DNA of 30,843 nucleotides from positions 1 to 30,843 of the IMG/VR virus record IMGVR_UViG_3300044912_000063; one strand, written 5' to 3'. Each line of letters starts with the position of its first letter. Position 1 is the first letter of the stretch. A program made the position numbers and the translations under genes. This DNA comes from a virus. Positions 1 through 7,122 of the stretch are shown one piece after another. Below the pieces are notes generated by a model, which worked only from the letters and a program-made list of their open reading frames with translations, was not told where the DNA came from and did not search any database.

Positions 1-148
1 AAGTACGCAAGTGAGCAGCAATTTAGAAGCACAACAACTAATCAACAACCAAGCGCGTCTTGGTGGCTAAAAAAATAAAACAATGAACAAAAAAATTAAA
101 GTTATTGAGTACGGCATCGACGACGCGGGATTGCTCGGAGTGTATGCT
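1..148. repeat. Left copy of terminal direct repeat
   Basis: Bases 1-148 recur at 30696-30843 with 145 of 148 identical. The repeat covers the end of the tape-measure gene and the first 22 codons of the prohead protease gene. It shows that the contig closes on itself, either as a circular map or as a terminally redundant molecule. The three mismatches (127, 130, 133) are all third-codon-position synonymous changes. Confidence 0.95.
2..70 (+). CDS. 3' end of the tape-measure gene (partial, contig join)
   Basis: The first 70 bases carry the last 22 codons and TAA stop of the tape measure protein, open at the left edge. The complete copy ends at 30765. This is the same gene cut by the contig boundary, not a second gene. 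Confidence 0.9.
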   Translation, partial: STQVSSNLEAQQLINNQARLGG

Positions 149-673
149 ATCAGCGTAGTCGAAGAACCTGCAATAGGTGTCGATTTTGTAGCGTTAAGCG
201 AACAACACAACGTGAAGTTCAAAGAAGATTTTAGAGGTCTTTTATACGGCGCTCTATTGATTCCCGACCAATTGATATACAGACGCAACGACGAAACGAA
301 CGAGGAATACTACGTTAAGTATTCAAAAGAAACAATCAGAGCTATCGCTTACAACTATTTGAAACAAGCGAATCAAAACAACGCAACGGTTGAACACGCG
401 AAAGTTGTTGACGGTGTTTCGTTGGTTGAGACGTGGATCATTGAAGGCGAGAACGACAAGAGCAAGAACTTCGGGTTTTCGCTTCCAGAAGGTACTTGGT
501 TCGGCTGTATGAAAGTCGAGAACGAAGACGTGAAAAAACAAATACAAAACAAAGAGGTTCTTGGGTTCTCAATCGAAGGAAACTTCATTGCGGAGAAAGA
601 AATGTATTTAAGCGCACACGAAGAGTTCGCTGCGATACTTGCCGAGATAGAAGAACTTTTGAAAGAGAAATAA
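83..673 (+). CDS. Prohead protease, XkdF-like (Peptidase_S78_2)
   Basis: A 196-residue protein matching the pattern of the XkdF-like putative phage serine protease family. Recognisable stretches are GALLIPDQLIYRR (about residues 54-66), the VEHAKVVDGVSLVETWIIEG region (about 102-121), the GFSLPEGTWFGCMKV region (about 131-145) and VLGFSIEGNF (about 159-168). The family is thought to mature the capsid by cleaving scaffold and capsid proteins. The place just before a scaffold and the major capsid gene fits that role. The gene follows the tape measure by 12 bases once the contig is closed. The start is an ATG after an A-rich leader, with no Shine-Dalgarno sequence. Family assignment is from remembered motifs; the catalytic residues were not pinpointed. 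Confidence 0.82.
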   Translation: MNKKIKVIEYGIDDAGLLGVYAISVVEEPAIGVDFVALSEQHNVKFKEDFRGLLYGALLIPDQLIYRRNDETNEEYYVKYSKETIRAIAYNYLKQANQNNATVEHAKVVDGVSLVETWIIEGENDKSKNFGFSLPEGTWFGCMKVENEDVKKQIQNKEVLGFSIEGNFIAEKEMYLSAHEEFAAILAEIEELLKEK

Positions 674-850
674 ATGAACATCGAAGCAGGGGGGTTTCTA
701 AAGGTCGAATTGTTCAACGACGACGCAAACCTGTTTCTAAACGCGCTCACCAAGATAACGAACGAGGGCGGTAAAATGGGGTTTAAGTCGTATGGATTGA
801 GTGAGGACGAAATGAAGATACTGAATACTATTCTTGACAATTTAGGTTAA
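674..850 (+). CDS. Small hypothetical protein between protease and scaffold (58 aa)
   Basis: A 58-codon ORF that starts on the base after the protease stop (TAAATG) and ends just before a strong hairpin. The protein begins MNIEAGGFLKVELFNDD and ends with an acidic and hydrophobic helix-like segment (LSEDEMKILNTILDNLG). Tight spacing and codon use like the neighbours support a real gene. I do not recognise the family. Its place between protease and scaffold suggests a head-assembly role, which is inference only. Confidence 0.65.
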   Translation: MNIEAGGFLKVELFNDDANLFLNALTKITNEGGKMGFKSYGLSEDEMKILNTILDNLG

Positions 851-857
851 AAAAAAA

Positions 858-879
858 CGAGGGGTAATCACTCCCCTCG
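858..879 (+). terminator. Hairpin after the protease operon segment
   Basis: Perfect 7-bp stem (cgagggg with cccctcg) and 8-base loop, 7 bases after a stop codon and preceded by an A run. There is no U tract after it on the plus strand. It may stop transcription in part, or act as an RNA processing or stability element ahead of the highly expressed scaffold and capsid genes. Confidence 0.55.
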
Positions 880-977
880 CCAAACCTAAAATCAAAAAGA
901 AACTATGAAAAGAATCAATTATGAAACAAATATACGCTCTTTTCTATTTAGTCACTAAATATTTAATTAAACATATT

Positions 978-1547
978 ATGAACTTACGAGAAAAAGTAAA
1001 CGCTCTTTTCGCGAAACACAATGTAAGCCTATCAGCCGAAGAGGTTGTTGAGGTGAAGCAAATGGTTGAAGCGATTCTTGAGGACGGAACAAGCATCTAC
1101 TCGGACAGCGACACTTGGGCAGCTGGTGTTCGTGTATTCGCAAAGGACGCAGAAGGCAACGAGGTTGCTGTAGCGGACGGCGAGTACAAGACAGCAGAAG
1201 GAATCATTGTTGTTGTTAGCGGTGGTCTTGTTGCTGAATTAAAGCCAATGGAAGAAGAAGCTCCAGAGGTTGAAGTAATCATCGAAGAAGAACAAGCAAC
1301 AGAGGTTGTTGCTGAAGAAACATTCAACGCAGAGGTTGAAGGTCTTTTGTCTTTGGTTGCAAAGTTGGAAAGCGAACTTTCTGAAATGAAGAAAGCAAAC
1401 GCAGAACTTTCATCTAACGTAGAGAAGTTGAGCGCACAACCTGCGGTTCAATCAATCAAAGAAGTTAAACAAGCGAAGCAAACACCTGCTAAATCTTACA
1501 ACAAGATGAGCGCAGAGGAACGCTTCTTATTTCATCTTAAAAAATAA
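978..1547 (+). CDS. Putative capsid scaffold protein
   Basis: About 189 residues from the chosen ATG. An in-frame ATG at 921 would add 19 hydrophobic residues, which looks less natural. The N-terminal third is a small folded-looking domain; the middle is very acidic with many Glu and Val (about residues 90-120). A coiled-coil-like helix follows (LVAKLESELSEMKKANAELS, about 127-146), then a basic C-terminal tail. This acidic and coiled-coil make-up, directly before the major capsid gene and after the protease, is typical of phage scaffolds. The call is by context and composition, not by a recognised motif. Confidence 0.6.
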   Translation: MNLREKVNALFAKHNVSLSAEEVVEVKQMVEAILEDGTSIYSDSDTWAAGVRVFAKDAEGNEVAVADGEYKTAEGIIVVVSGGLVAELKPMEEEAPEVEVIIEEEQATEVVAEETFNAEVEGLLSLVAKLESELSEMKKANAELSSNVEKLSAQPAVQSIKEVKQAKQTPAKSYNKMSAEERFLFHLKK

Positions 1548-1568
1548 TAAAAAAAACACAAATAAAAA

Positions 1569-2471
1569 ATGGCTACTACCACTTCATTAACCACTACCTA
1601 CGCAGGTCGTGAAGCAGCAGGATATATCCGCGCTGCATTCTTAAGTAACGAGTCTCTTGCAGCAGTTACTTTCAAAGAAAACATCGAGTACAAACAAGTT
1701 GTTCGCAAATTAGTTGACAACGTTACTTTCGCAAACGCGACTTGTGACTTCACTCCAACAGGAACAGTTACTTTAACTGAAAGAATCTTGACTTTGGAGA
1801 AATTCCAAGTACAGCGTCAACTTTGTAAAAATACGTTTTTATCGGATTGGGAATCTCGCTCAGAGCAGAACAACGAATTACACGCTTCATTGACTGACGC
1901 ATTAATTGCTAACGTTATGGCGGGTATTGCTGCAAACAACGAGCGTTTGATTTGGCAGGGTGTTAACGCAACCGCAGGTGAGTACGCAGGTTTCGAGACT
2001 TTGTTCTTGGCTGACGCTACTGTTCTTGACGTTGCTACTCCAGTTGCTATCGACAGCACTAACGTAATCGACGAAATGAATCGTTTGGTTTTAACACTTC
2101 CTGTTCGCGTTCGTCGTGCTACTGAAAAGCCTGTTATCGCAGTTTCTTCAAACGTTGCTGAAGCATTCAGAACTGCAATTCTTGGTCTTGGCGGCGGAAG
2201 CTACCTTTATCAAGGAGAAACTGTTAAGATGACTTGGCAGGGACAATACGACATCATCGAGTGTCCTGGTATGTCTGACGACACAATGGCTATGTATCAG
2301 AAGTCTAACTTGTGGTTCGGAACAAACCTTCTTGACCAATGGAACAACGTAGCAGTTTTGGATATGTATCAGTATGACCTTTCTGACAACGTACGTTTCG
2401 CAGCAAGTTTCTTCGCAGGTGTTCAGTACGGATTCGGTGACGAAATCGCGTTCTACCAATACACTGCATAA
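1569..2471 (+). CDS. Major capsid protein
   Basis: A 300-residue protein with features of HK97-fold capsid proteins: an N-terminal helical arm, a core with EKFQVQRQLCKNTF (about residues 77-90) and IAANNERLIWQG (about 120-131), a Gly-rich turn (ILGLGGGSYLYQG) and a C-terminal stretch ending in VQYGFGDEIAFYQYTA. It follows the scaffold by 21 bases and is followed by a strong terminator hairpin, as expected for the most abundant virion protein. The codon choice looks strongly biased (GCT, GTT, CGT), consistent with high expression. It lies downstream of the protease, but no cleavage site was identified. Confidence 0.85.
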   Translation: MATTTSLTTTYAGREAAGYIRAAFLSNESLAAVTFKENIEYKQVVRKLVDNVTFANATCDFTPTGTVTLTERILTLEKFQVQRQLCKNTFLSDWESRSEQNNELHASLTDALIANVMAGIAANNERLIWQGVNATAGEYAGFETLFLADATVLDVATPVAIDSTNVIDEMNRLVLTLPVRVRRATEKPVIAVSSNVAEAFRTAILGLGGGSYLYQGETVKMTWQGQYDIIECPGMSDDTMAMYQKSNLWFGTNLLDQWNNVAVLDMYQYDLSDNVRFAASFFAGVQYGFGDEIAFYQYTA

Positions 2472-2499
2472 TCTCAACCATTCTAACCCTTGCACGAAT

Positions 2500-2531
2500 A
2501 GAGGTGGTGGCATAAAAACCACCCCTCTTTT
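2500..2531 (+). terminator. Terminator hairpin after the major capsid gene
   Basis: Stem of 10 bp (agagg plus ggtgg against ccacc plus cctct) with one bulged T at 2505 and an 8-base loop, running straight into TTTT (2528-2531). It is 28 bases after the capsid stop. Best intrinsic terminator in the late region; partial read-through would set capsid expression above that of downstream genes. Confidence 0.8.
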
Positions 2532-2552
2532 GTGCTAATAAAACTATAAAAA

Positions 2553-3056
2553 ATGTGTGAATTAACCTCTGGCATTGAACTTCCCTGTAAAGACGGAATT
2601 GGTGGTATCAAAAAGATTATTGTTTGCGATACTGTTACTTCATTGACTTTTGACGCAAACGAAATTGTTACTGCTATTGTAGGTCCAACAGGTGCTGATT
2701 TGTACACATATGAACTGCCAACTCAAACAGGATCGTTTGAGGAAACAATTAACTTTAATCGTGACGCGGGTACTATTTTCTACACGCAAACGGTTAACAT
2801 TATGTTAAACAAATTAAGTGCTGCAAAGCGTTTGGAATTACAAGCGGTTGCACAGGCTCGTCCTATCGTTTTTGTTAACGATTCAAACGACAATTGGTGG
2901 GCTGTTGGATATGAGTACGGAGCAGACCTTTCTACTTCTACTGCGGCAACTGGAGCTACTTTGGGTGATATGAACGGATACACACTTGCATTTGTACACG
3001 AAACTCCAAAGAGAGCGTACAAGTTGAGCGGTACTCCTTTGTCAATCCTTGACTAA
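2553..3056 (+). CDS. Putative major tail tube protein
   Basis: A 167-residue protein starting MCELTSGIELPCKDGIGGIK. It has two N-terminal cysteines, alternating beta-strand pattern, the segment ETINFNRDAGTIFYTQTVNI (about residues 65-84), and a C-terminal GYTLAFVHETPKRAYKL region. This resembles tail-tube-like proteins that I recall in Bacteroidota siphophages, where the gene also sits next to the capsid gene. It is flanked on both sides by terminator-like hairpins, as for an abundant structural protein. The function rests on resemblance and place; a head decoration protein is the main alternative. Confidence 0.6.
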   Translation: MCELTSGIELPCKDGIGGIKKIIVCDTVTSLTFDANEIVTAIVGPTGADLYTYELPTQTGSFEETINFNRDAGTIFYTQTVNIMLNKLSAAKRLELQAVAQARPIVFVNDSNDNWWAVGYEYGADLSTSTAATGATLGDMNGYTLAFVHETPKRAYKLSGTPLSILD

Positions 3057-3075
3057 TAACTGACAAAAAACTTTT

Positions 3076-3106
3076 ACACATAGAGGGGCAAAGCGTCCCT
3101 CTGTGT
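3076..3106 (+). terminator. Hairpin after the putative tail tube gene
   Basis: Stem of 10 bp (acac plus agaggg against ccctct plus gtgt) with a 2-base bulge (at, 3080-3081), followed by TGTAATTT. It belongs to the same gaggg/ccctc hairpin type as those at 858-879, 2500-2531 and 15259-15282. Confidence 0.65.
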
Positions 3107-3137
3107 TGTAATTTCAACGAACAAATAAAGAGATAGA

Positions 3138-3521
3138 ATGGTTTATTTGAATACAAACACTGCGAATCAAGATGCGTGGCTTTCGTTAGACGAAGGTCGC
3201 CAATACTTCAACGTTGCGTTCACAAACTATCTTTTAATTCTTACTTACGAAATGACAGGCGAACAACTCGCGCAAGTCGTTACCGTAATAAACGAAAACG
3301 AACGTGTTACTAAAATACGTTTAACAACAGTTGGTCTAACTGACGCTGGAAAATACAAGTACGATGTGTACGGACAAAACAGCAACAGCAATTTAGATCC
3401 AACAGATGCTTCCGTTGTAGGATTAGTTGAACGCGGTTCAATGATACTATCAAACGGAACAATTTACTTTGACGTTTCAACGCCTACGATTCCCGTAGAC
3501 GTAATATATACAGGCGCATAA
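3138..3521 (+). CDS. Conserved phage structural protein of unknown function (127 aa)
   Basis: A 127-residue protein of mainly beta character. Noted segments are WLSLDEGRQYFNVAFTNYLL (about residues 14-33), TKIRLTTVGLTDAGKYKYDVYG (about 54-75) and a C-terminal beta-rich end. The middle looks like an Ig-like beta sandwich strand pattern (DAGKYKYDVYG). I recall similar unnamed proteins between capsid and portal genes in Bacteroidota phages. The stop overlaps the portal start as TAATG, so translation is probably coupled. Likely a head decoration or connector-region protein, but this is inferred from position. Confidence 0.6.
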   Translation: MVYLNTNTANQDAWLSLDEGRQYFNVAFTNYLLILTYEMTGEQLAQVVTVINENERVTKIRLTTVGLTDAGKYKYDVYGQNSNSNLDPTDASVVGLVERGSMILSNGTIYFDVSTPTIPVDVIYTGA

Positions 3522-5464
3522 TGAGCAACATTCAGCAAATATCTTTAAGCCGTTACATTCCTACCGAAGCAATCGAGAAAGAAAATCGTAGCGGTTGGAT
3601 TGATTACGGAAACGACAATTTATATCCACAATACTTAATCAACCTTTACTACAATTCACCAATTCACAACGCGTTGACTAACTCAATTGCGTTCATGATT
3701 GAGGGACAAGGAACAGGAACGATTCTCGATAGTGCTTTGCAAGGTATTGCGTTCGACTTAAAATTGCAAGGTGCTTTTGTTGCTGAAGTTATTTGGTCAA
3801 TGGACTTCACACGCGTTGTTAAAATCAACCATTTACCATTCGAGAACTGTCGTTTAGCTTACGACAAAGAAGAGGAAGAGATAACAGGTGTTTGGTATTC
3901 GAAAGACTGGAAAAATTCACGAAGCAAGAAAGGTAAACCCGAATTTATCCCTGCGTTCAATCCTTCACAGGCGCAAGAACAACCGAGACAAGTTATTTAC
4001 GCACACGGCATGATGGCTGGTTCTTCATACTATCCAAAGCCCGACTATTTTGGTGCGTTGAATTATATCGAATTGTCGCATCAAATGGGAATGTATCACG
4101 TTAATAATATCTTAAACGGATTATTCCCTTCATTCATCATTAACTTCTTAAACGGCATACCACAAAAAGAAGAACGCGAAGCTATTCGTCGTGAATGGGA
4201 AGAAAGATTGAGCGGTGCAAGTAACGCGGGTAAGTTCTTGATGACTTTCAACGAAGATCCTGCACGAACTCCCGAAATTAAAGACTTTCCTCTTTCAGAT
4301 GCTGACAAACAATATCAGTTCTTATCAGAAGAAACAGCGAAGCAAATAATGGTTGGACACCGCGTTGTGTCACCATTGATTCACGGAATTAGAGAATCGA
4401 ACGGCTTCGGTTCGAACAAAGATGAAATGTTGGTTGGTTTAGAGATTTTCAATAACCAAGTTATTAAGCCGTACCAACGTATAATCGAGGACGTATTCAC
4501 ACCGATTTTAGGCGACGTTGAAATAAAAATGAATAGCGTGTTCGACGAAGAACAAGTTATTGATGTAACACCAACGGACACAACCATAACAACCATAGAC
4601 ACAACAGACCCGAACGCGTCAGCTGAAAAGGTTTCAGACGTAACGTACAACGGAGCGCAAATTGCAAGTGCTTTAGAGATTGTTGCAGCGGTTGGACTTG
4701 GAACATTGACACAAGAACAAGCAATTGTATTCTTAGTTCAATTCTTGGGGCTTGACGTGGACGTTGCGAAATCTATGTTTCAAACAGGCGGGGATGCGGT
4801 GGCTAAATTGTCCGCTCAAAAAAAAAAAGTTGTAACGAAGAAGGCGAAGTCTGCGGATGTTAAGATAAGCAAGGAACAAGGCGACGCTTGGTTGGCGCAC
4901 TTACGCGAAAAGGCGGAGTACATCAACGAAGAAGAGTGGCAATTGCTTTCGGACGAAGAGGTAACTGCTCCAGACGACGAAGAAAAGTTCCGTTCTGAAT
5001 TTATGAGCGTTCGCGGTTACGCAAAACCTAACGAAAAGAGCGAAGAAAAAGATACAGGTCTTTACAAAGTTCGTTACTACTATTCAAAAAACTACACTTG
5101 GAAAGAAGGCGAAATGGTAACACGCGATTTTTGTCAAGAAATGGTTGCGCTTTCTAAACTTGGCGCGTTGTTCAAGTACGAAGATATTATTCAAATGGGT
5201 AAGGACGGAGTGAATGATGCTTTCGCACCAAGTGGTTCAAACACTTACTCTATTTGGACGTATAAAGGCGGTGTTTATTGCCGCCACGCGTGGTTTAGAA
5301 AGGTATTTTTCCGCAAAAGAAAAGACGGAAAGTTCCTTCCAAACGACGGATTGAAAAACGACACCGTTGTAACAGGAAAAGTAGCAAACGAATTATTTCC
5401 AAAAGGCGAAGAAGCGGTACGTCCTAACGATATGCCGAACAGAGCATCATTAAAATACTCATAA
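3521..5464 (+). CDS. Portal protein with a C-terminal extension
   Basis: A 647-residue protein. Residues 1 to about 345 show a portal fold of the HK97/PBSX type: an opening with SGWIDYGNDNLYP, NALTNSIAFMIEG, a central GALNYIELSHQMGMYHVNN segment and MVGHRVVSPLIHGIRES ahead of the clip and crown helices. The portal is the dodecameric ring at one capsid vertex through which DNA is packaged. A linker rich in Thr and Asp follows, then a helix (about 375-425). After an A11 run at 4818-4828 comes a roughly 210-residue domain of unknown function containing RDFCQEMVALSKLG and a Cys/His pair (YCRHAW). That domain resembles sequences found on other head proteins of these phages. Both neighbours are tightly spaced. 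Slippage at the A11 run could yield a portal of about 440 residues. Confidence 0.82.
   Translation: MSNIQQISLSRYIPTEAIEKENRSGWIDYGNDNLYPQYLINLYYNSPIHNALTNSIAFMIEGQGTGTILDSALQGIAFDLKLQGAFVAEVIWSMDFTRVVKINHLPFENCRLAYDKEEEEITGVWYSKDWKNSRSKKGKPEFIPAFNPSQAQEQPRQVIYAHGMMAGSSYYPKPDYFGALNYIELSHQMGMYHVNNILNGLFPSFIINFLNGIPQKEEREAIRREWEERLSGASNAGKFLMTFNEDPARTPEIKDFPLSDADKQYQFLSEETAKQIMVGHRVVSPLIHGIRESNGFGSNKDEMLVGLEIFNNQVIKPYQRIIEDVFTPILGDVEIKMNSVFDEEQVIDVTPTDTTITTIDTTDPNASAEKVSDVTYNGAQIASALEIVAAVGLGTLTQEQAIVFLVQFLGLDVDVAKSMFQTGGDAVAKLSAQKKKVVTKKAKSADVKISKEQGDAWLAHLREKAEYINEEEWQLLSDEEVTAPDDEEKFRSEFMSVRGYAKPNEKSEEKDTGLYKVRYYYSKNYTWKEGEMVTRDFCQEMVALSKLGALFKYEDIIQMGKDGVNDAFAPSGSNTYSIWTYKGGVYCRHAWFRKVFFRKRKDGKFLPNDGLKNDTVVTGKVANELFPKGEEAVRPNDMPNRASLKYS
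4818..4828 (+). other. A11 homopolymer, possible transcriptional or ribosomal slippage site
   Basis: Eleven consecutive A residues within codons 433-436 of the portal gene (CAA AAA AAA AAA GTT). It lies exactly between the portal-type region and the C-terminal extension. Both alternative frames stop soon: the +1 frame at TAA 4833-4835, the -1 frame about 11 codons later. Slippage would therefore release a standard-sized portal. This is a possibility only; Lys codons can make A runs by chance. Confidence 0.35.
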
Positions 5465-5474
5465 AAAAAACATA

Positions 5475-6047
5475 ATGGCACTACAACCCGAAGTTCTACT
5501 CATTGACGAGAATTACATCAAGAAATATAGTTGGATTAACGGAAGCGTTGACCCGCTTTTGATGTACCCTGCTATCTATTTAGCGCAAGACGAATACGCT
5601 CAATTGTATTTGGGAACTGACTTGTACAATAAGATAAAAGAAGACGTTGTGAACGACGATATTACAGGCGCATACGAGGAACTTTTAGACACTTACTTGC
5701 GTCGAATGATAATGTGGTGGTCTTTGTACGAAATGCTTCCTCATTTGTACGTTAAAACCGACAACGGAAGTTTAGTAATTCGTACAAGCGAAGACACTAC
5801 ACCTATCACGCAAACGGACTTGCAAAACTACCGCGATCAATCGCGTTCGAAAGCAATGTTCTACACGCAAAGAATGGTTGACTTCTTGTGTTTCAATCAA
5901 TCAGACTTTCCAGAGTACACAACGAACGACACGCAGCAGATATGGTCGCAAACAAATGTTTATCCGTCGAACGCTTTTGAGATTAGCGACGGACGCGACA
6001 CGAAGCCGTATTTGTACAAACGTCAAGGTCTTGGATGGATTAGATAA
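5475..6047 (+). CDS. Putative head-tail connector (DUF6712-like)
   Basis: A 190-residue, largely helical protein. The N-terminal half contains YPAIYLAQDEYAQLYLGTDL (about residues 31-50) and the Trp-rich helix RRMIMWWSLYEMLPHLYVK (about 76-94). A C-terminal helix carries YRDQSRSKAMFYTQRMVDFL (about 119-138), and the protein ends in GLGWIR. This pattern matches gp6-like adaptor proteins that I recall as DUF6712 in Bacteroidota phages. Such adaptors attach beneath the portal. The gene is 10 bases after the portal stop, which supports the role. Confidence 0.65.
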   Translation: MALQPEVLLIDENYIKKYSWINGSVDPLLMYPAIYLAQDEYAQLYLGTDLYNKIKEDVVNDDITGAYEELLDTYLRRMIMWWSLYEMLPHLYVKTDNGSLVIRTSEDTTPITQTDLQNYRDQSRSKAMFYTQRMVDFLCFNQSDFPEYTTNDTQQIWSQTNVYPSNAFEISDGRDTKPYLYKRQGLGWIR

Positions 6048-6061
6048 CTAAAACAAAAAAC

Positions 6062-6178
6062 ATGGCTAAAGCAGGGCGCAAAAAGGATATGGTTAAGCAG
6101 AAGGTGTACGAGGAGAAATTCCGTCGCTACCTTTTGAAAAAAGAGAAACAAATAAAACGATTGGTGAATGAAAGTTAA
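6062..6178 (+). CDS. Very basic 38-aa peptide ahead of the endolysin
   Basis: A 38-codon ORF starting 14 bases after the connector stop and overlapping the endolysin start by 11 bases. About 14 of 38 residues are Lys or Arg (MAKAGRKKDMVKQKVYEEKF at the start). No hydrophobic segment. The overlap and spacing argue that it is translated. Function unknown; a charged, DNA- or RNA-binding helix is the most that can be said. Confidence 0.5.
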   Translation: MAKAGRKKDMVKQKVYEEKFRRYLLKKEKQIKRLVNES

Positions 6179-6611
6179 CGCGGACGGTTACGCTCTATTG
6201 AAGCGTTTTGAAGGTTGTCGATTGAAGGCTTATTTGTGTCCTGCAAACGTGTGGACAATTGGTTACGGAAACACTTTCTACGAAGACGGAACGAAGGTTA
6301 AGCAAGGCGACATAATAACACAAGCGAGAGCGGAGCAGTTAGCGAAAAACGTTGTAGACAAATTCGCCGTTTCAGTCCGTGCCTTAATAACACAAACGCT
6401 CAACGAAAATCAATTCAGCGCGTGTGTTTCACTTGCGTACAACATTGGTGTGGGTGGTTTCAAGAAGTCGTCCGTATTAAAAAAATTAAATGTAAACCCA
6501 CAAGACCCAACGATTGCTGATTCATTCCGTAAGTGGAACAAAGGCGGTGGTGTTGTGTTGAAGGGTTTAGTAAATAGACGCGAAGCAGAAATACAACTTT
6601 ACTTCAAGTGA
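6168..6611 (+). CDS. Endolysin, GH24 lysozyme (T4/P21 type)
   Basis: A 147-residue muramidase that cleaves the beta-1,4 bond between N-acetylmuramic acid and N-acetylglucosamine. The catalytic triad follows the E-8aa-C-5aa-T form: Glu15 (RFEG), Cys24 (AYLCP) and Thr30 (WTIGYGNT). The Asp-to-Cys variant is known from P21-like endolysins. Later conserved parts are NENQFSACVSLAYNIGVGGF and the Arg-containing VNRREAEIQLYF end. The length is normal for a single-domain GH24 enzyme. There is no N-terminal signal or SAR segment, so release should need a holin; two small membrane proteins follow directly. The stop overlaps the next start by one base (TGATG). Confidence 0.92.
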   Translation: MKVNADGYALLKRFEGCRLKAYLCPANVWTIGYGNTFYEDGTKVKQGDIITQARAEQLAKNVVDKFAVSVRALITQTLNENQFSACVSLAYNIGVGGFKKSSVLKKLNVNPQDPTIADSFRKWNKGGGVVLKGLVNRREAEIQLYFK

Positions 6612-6859
6612 TGAACACCGAAAAAGAAATAGCATTGATACACGAGGAACTCCAAGAGTTGAATAAGAAGATTGACCGCATCTATCACGTCCTAATTGGC
6701 GACGATGAAATGAAGATTGAAGGTCTTGTGAGTAAGGTTCAGAAGCACGACAAGTATATTCAGAACCAAAGGTTGCAGGTCGCTCGTTTGGGTGGTATTG
6801 CAACCGCTGCTGGTGTCGTTGGTGGCTTAATCGTTCAGTTCATATTGAAATTTTTATGA
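6611..6859 (+). CDS. XhlA-like lysis membrane protein (holin-associated)
   Basis: An 82-residue protein: a charged amphipathic or coiled-coil N-terminus (EKEIALIHEELQELNKKIDR), a middle helix, and one C-terminal membrane helix (GGIATAAGVVGGLIVQFILKFL). This layout is that of XhlA-type proteins, which assist holins. It starts at an ATG sharing one base with the endolysin stop; an upstream GTG at 6608 would add one residue. It overlaps the next gene by 4 bases (ATGA). It probably helps form the membrane lesion that frees the endolysin. Assignment is by topology and neighbours. Confidence 0.65.
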   Translation: MNTEKEIALIHEELQELNKKIDRIYHVLIGDDEMKIEGLVSKVQKHDKYIQNQRLQVARLGGIATAAGVVGGLIVQFILKFL

Positions 6860-7122
6860 AGGATAAATTGAAGGAATGGTTGAATCAATTGTTAAGCAAT
6901 TCAACTAAAGTTTCTTCAAAGAGATTTATATCTATATTTGTTGTAACAAACCTAATAATAATTTGTTACATAGCCACCTTCACTATCTATCAATGCCCTA
7001 TCGAAATGTTCGACACGTTGGCAATTTTAGCAGGTAGTTTGTTCGGTGGTACTGTGATTGAAAAGTTTTCAAAACAACAAAAGAATGGCAACACCGAAAA
7101 CAGCAGCGAGGACAATAGCTGA
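6856..7122 (+). CDS. Putative holin
   Basis: An 88-residue protein with two predicted membrane helices: FISIFVVTNLIIICYIATFT (about residues 24-43) and DTLAILAGSLFGGTVIEKF (about 53-71). The two are joined by a short loop with Cys-Pro, and a hydrophilic C-terminal tail rich in Asn, Glu and Ser follows. Two-helix proteins of this size beside an endolysin are usually holins, which time lysis by making holes in the inner membrane. The start overlaps the upstream stop (ATGA); the 3' end overlaps the phosphoesterase gene by 38 bases. Confidence 0.65.
   Translation: MKDKLKEWLNQLLSNSTKVSSKRFISIFVVTNLIIICYIATFTIYQCPIEMFDTLAILAGSLFGGTVIEKFSKQQKNGNTENSSEDNS

Noticed and set aside
373-840. 155-aa minus-strand ORF over the protease gene
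   Set aside because: Antisense shadow of the protease and 58-aa genes; Ser- and Phe-rich sequence typical of reversed coding DNA.
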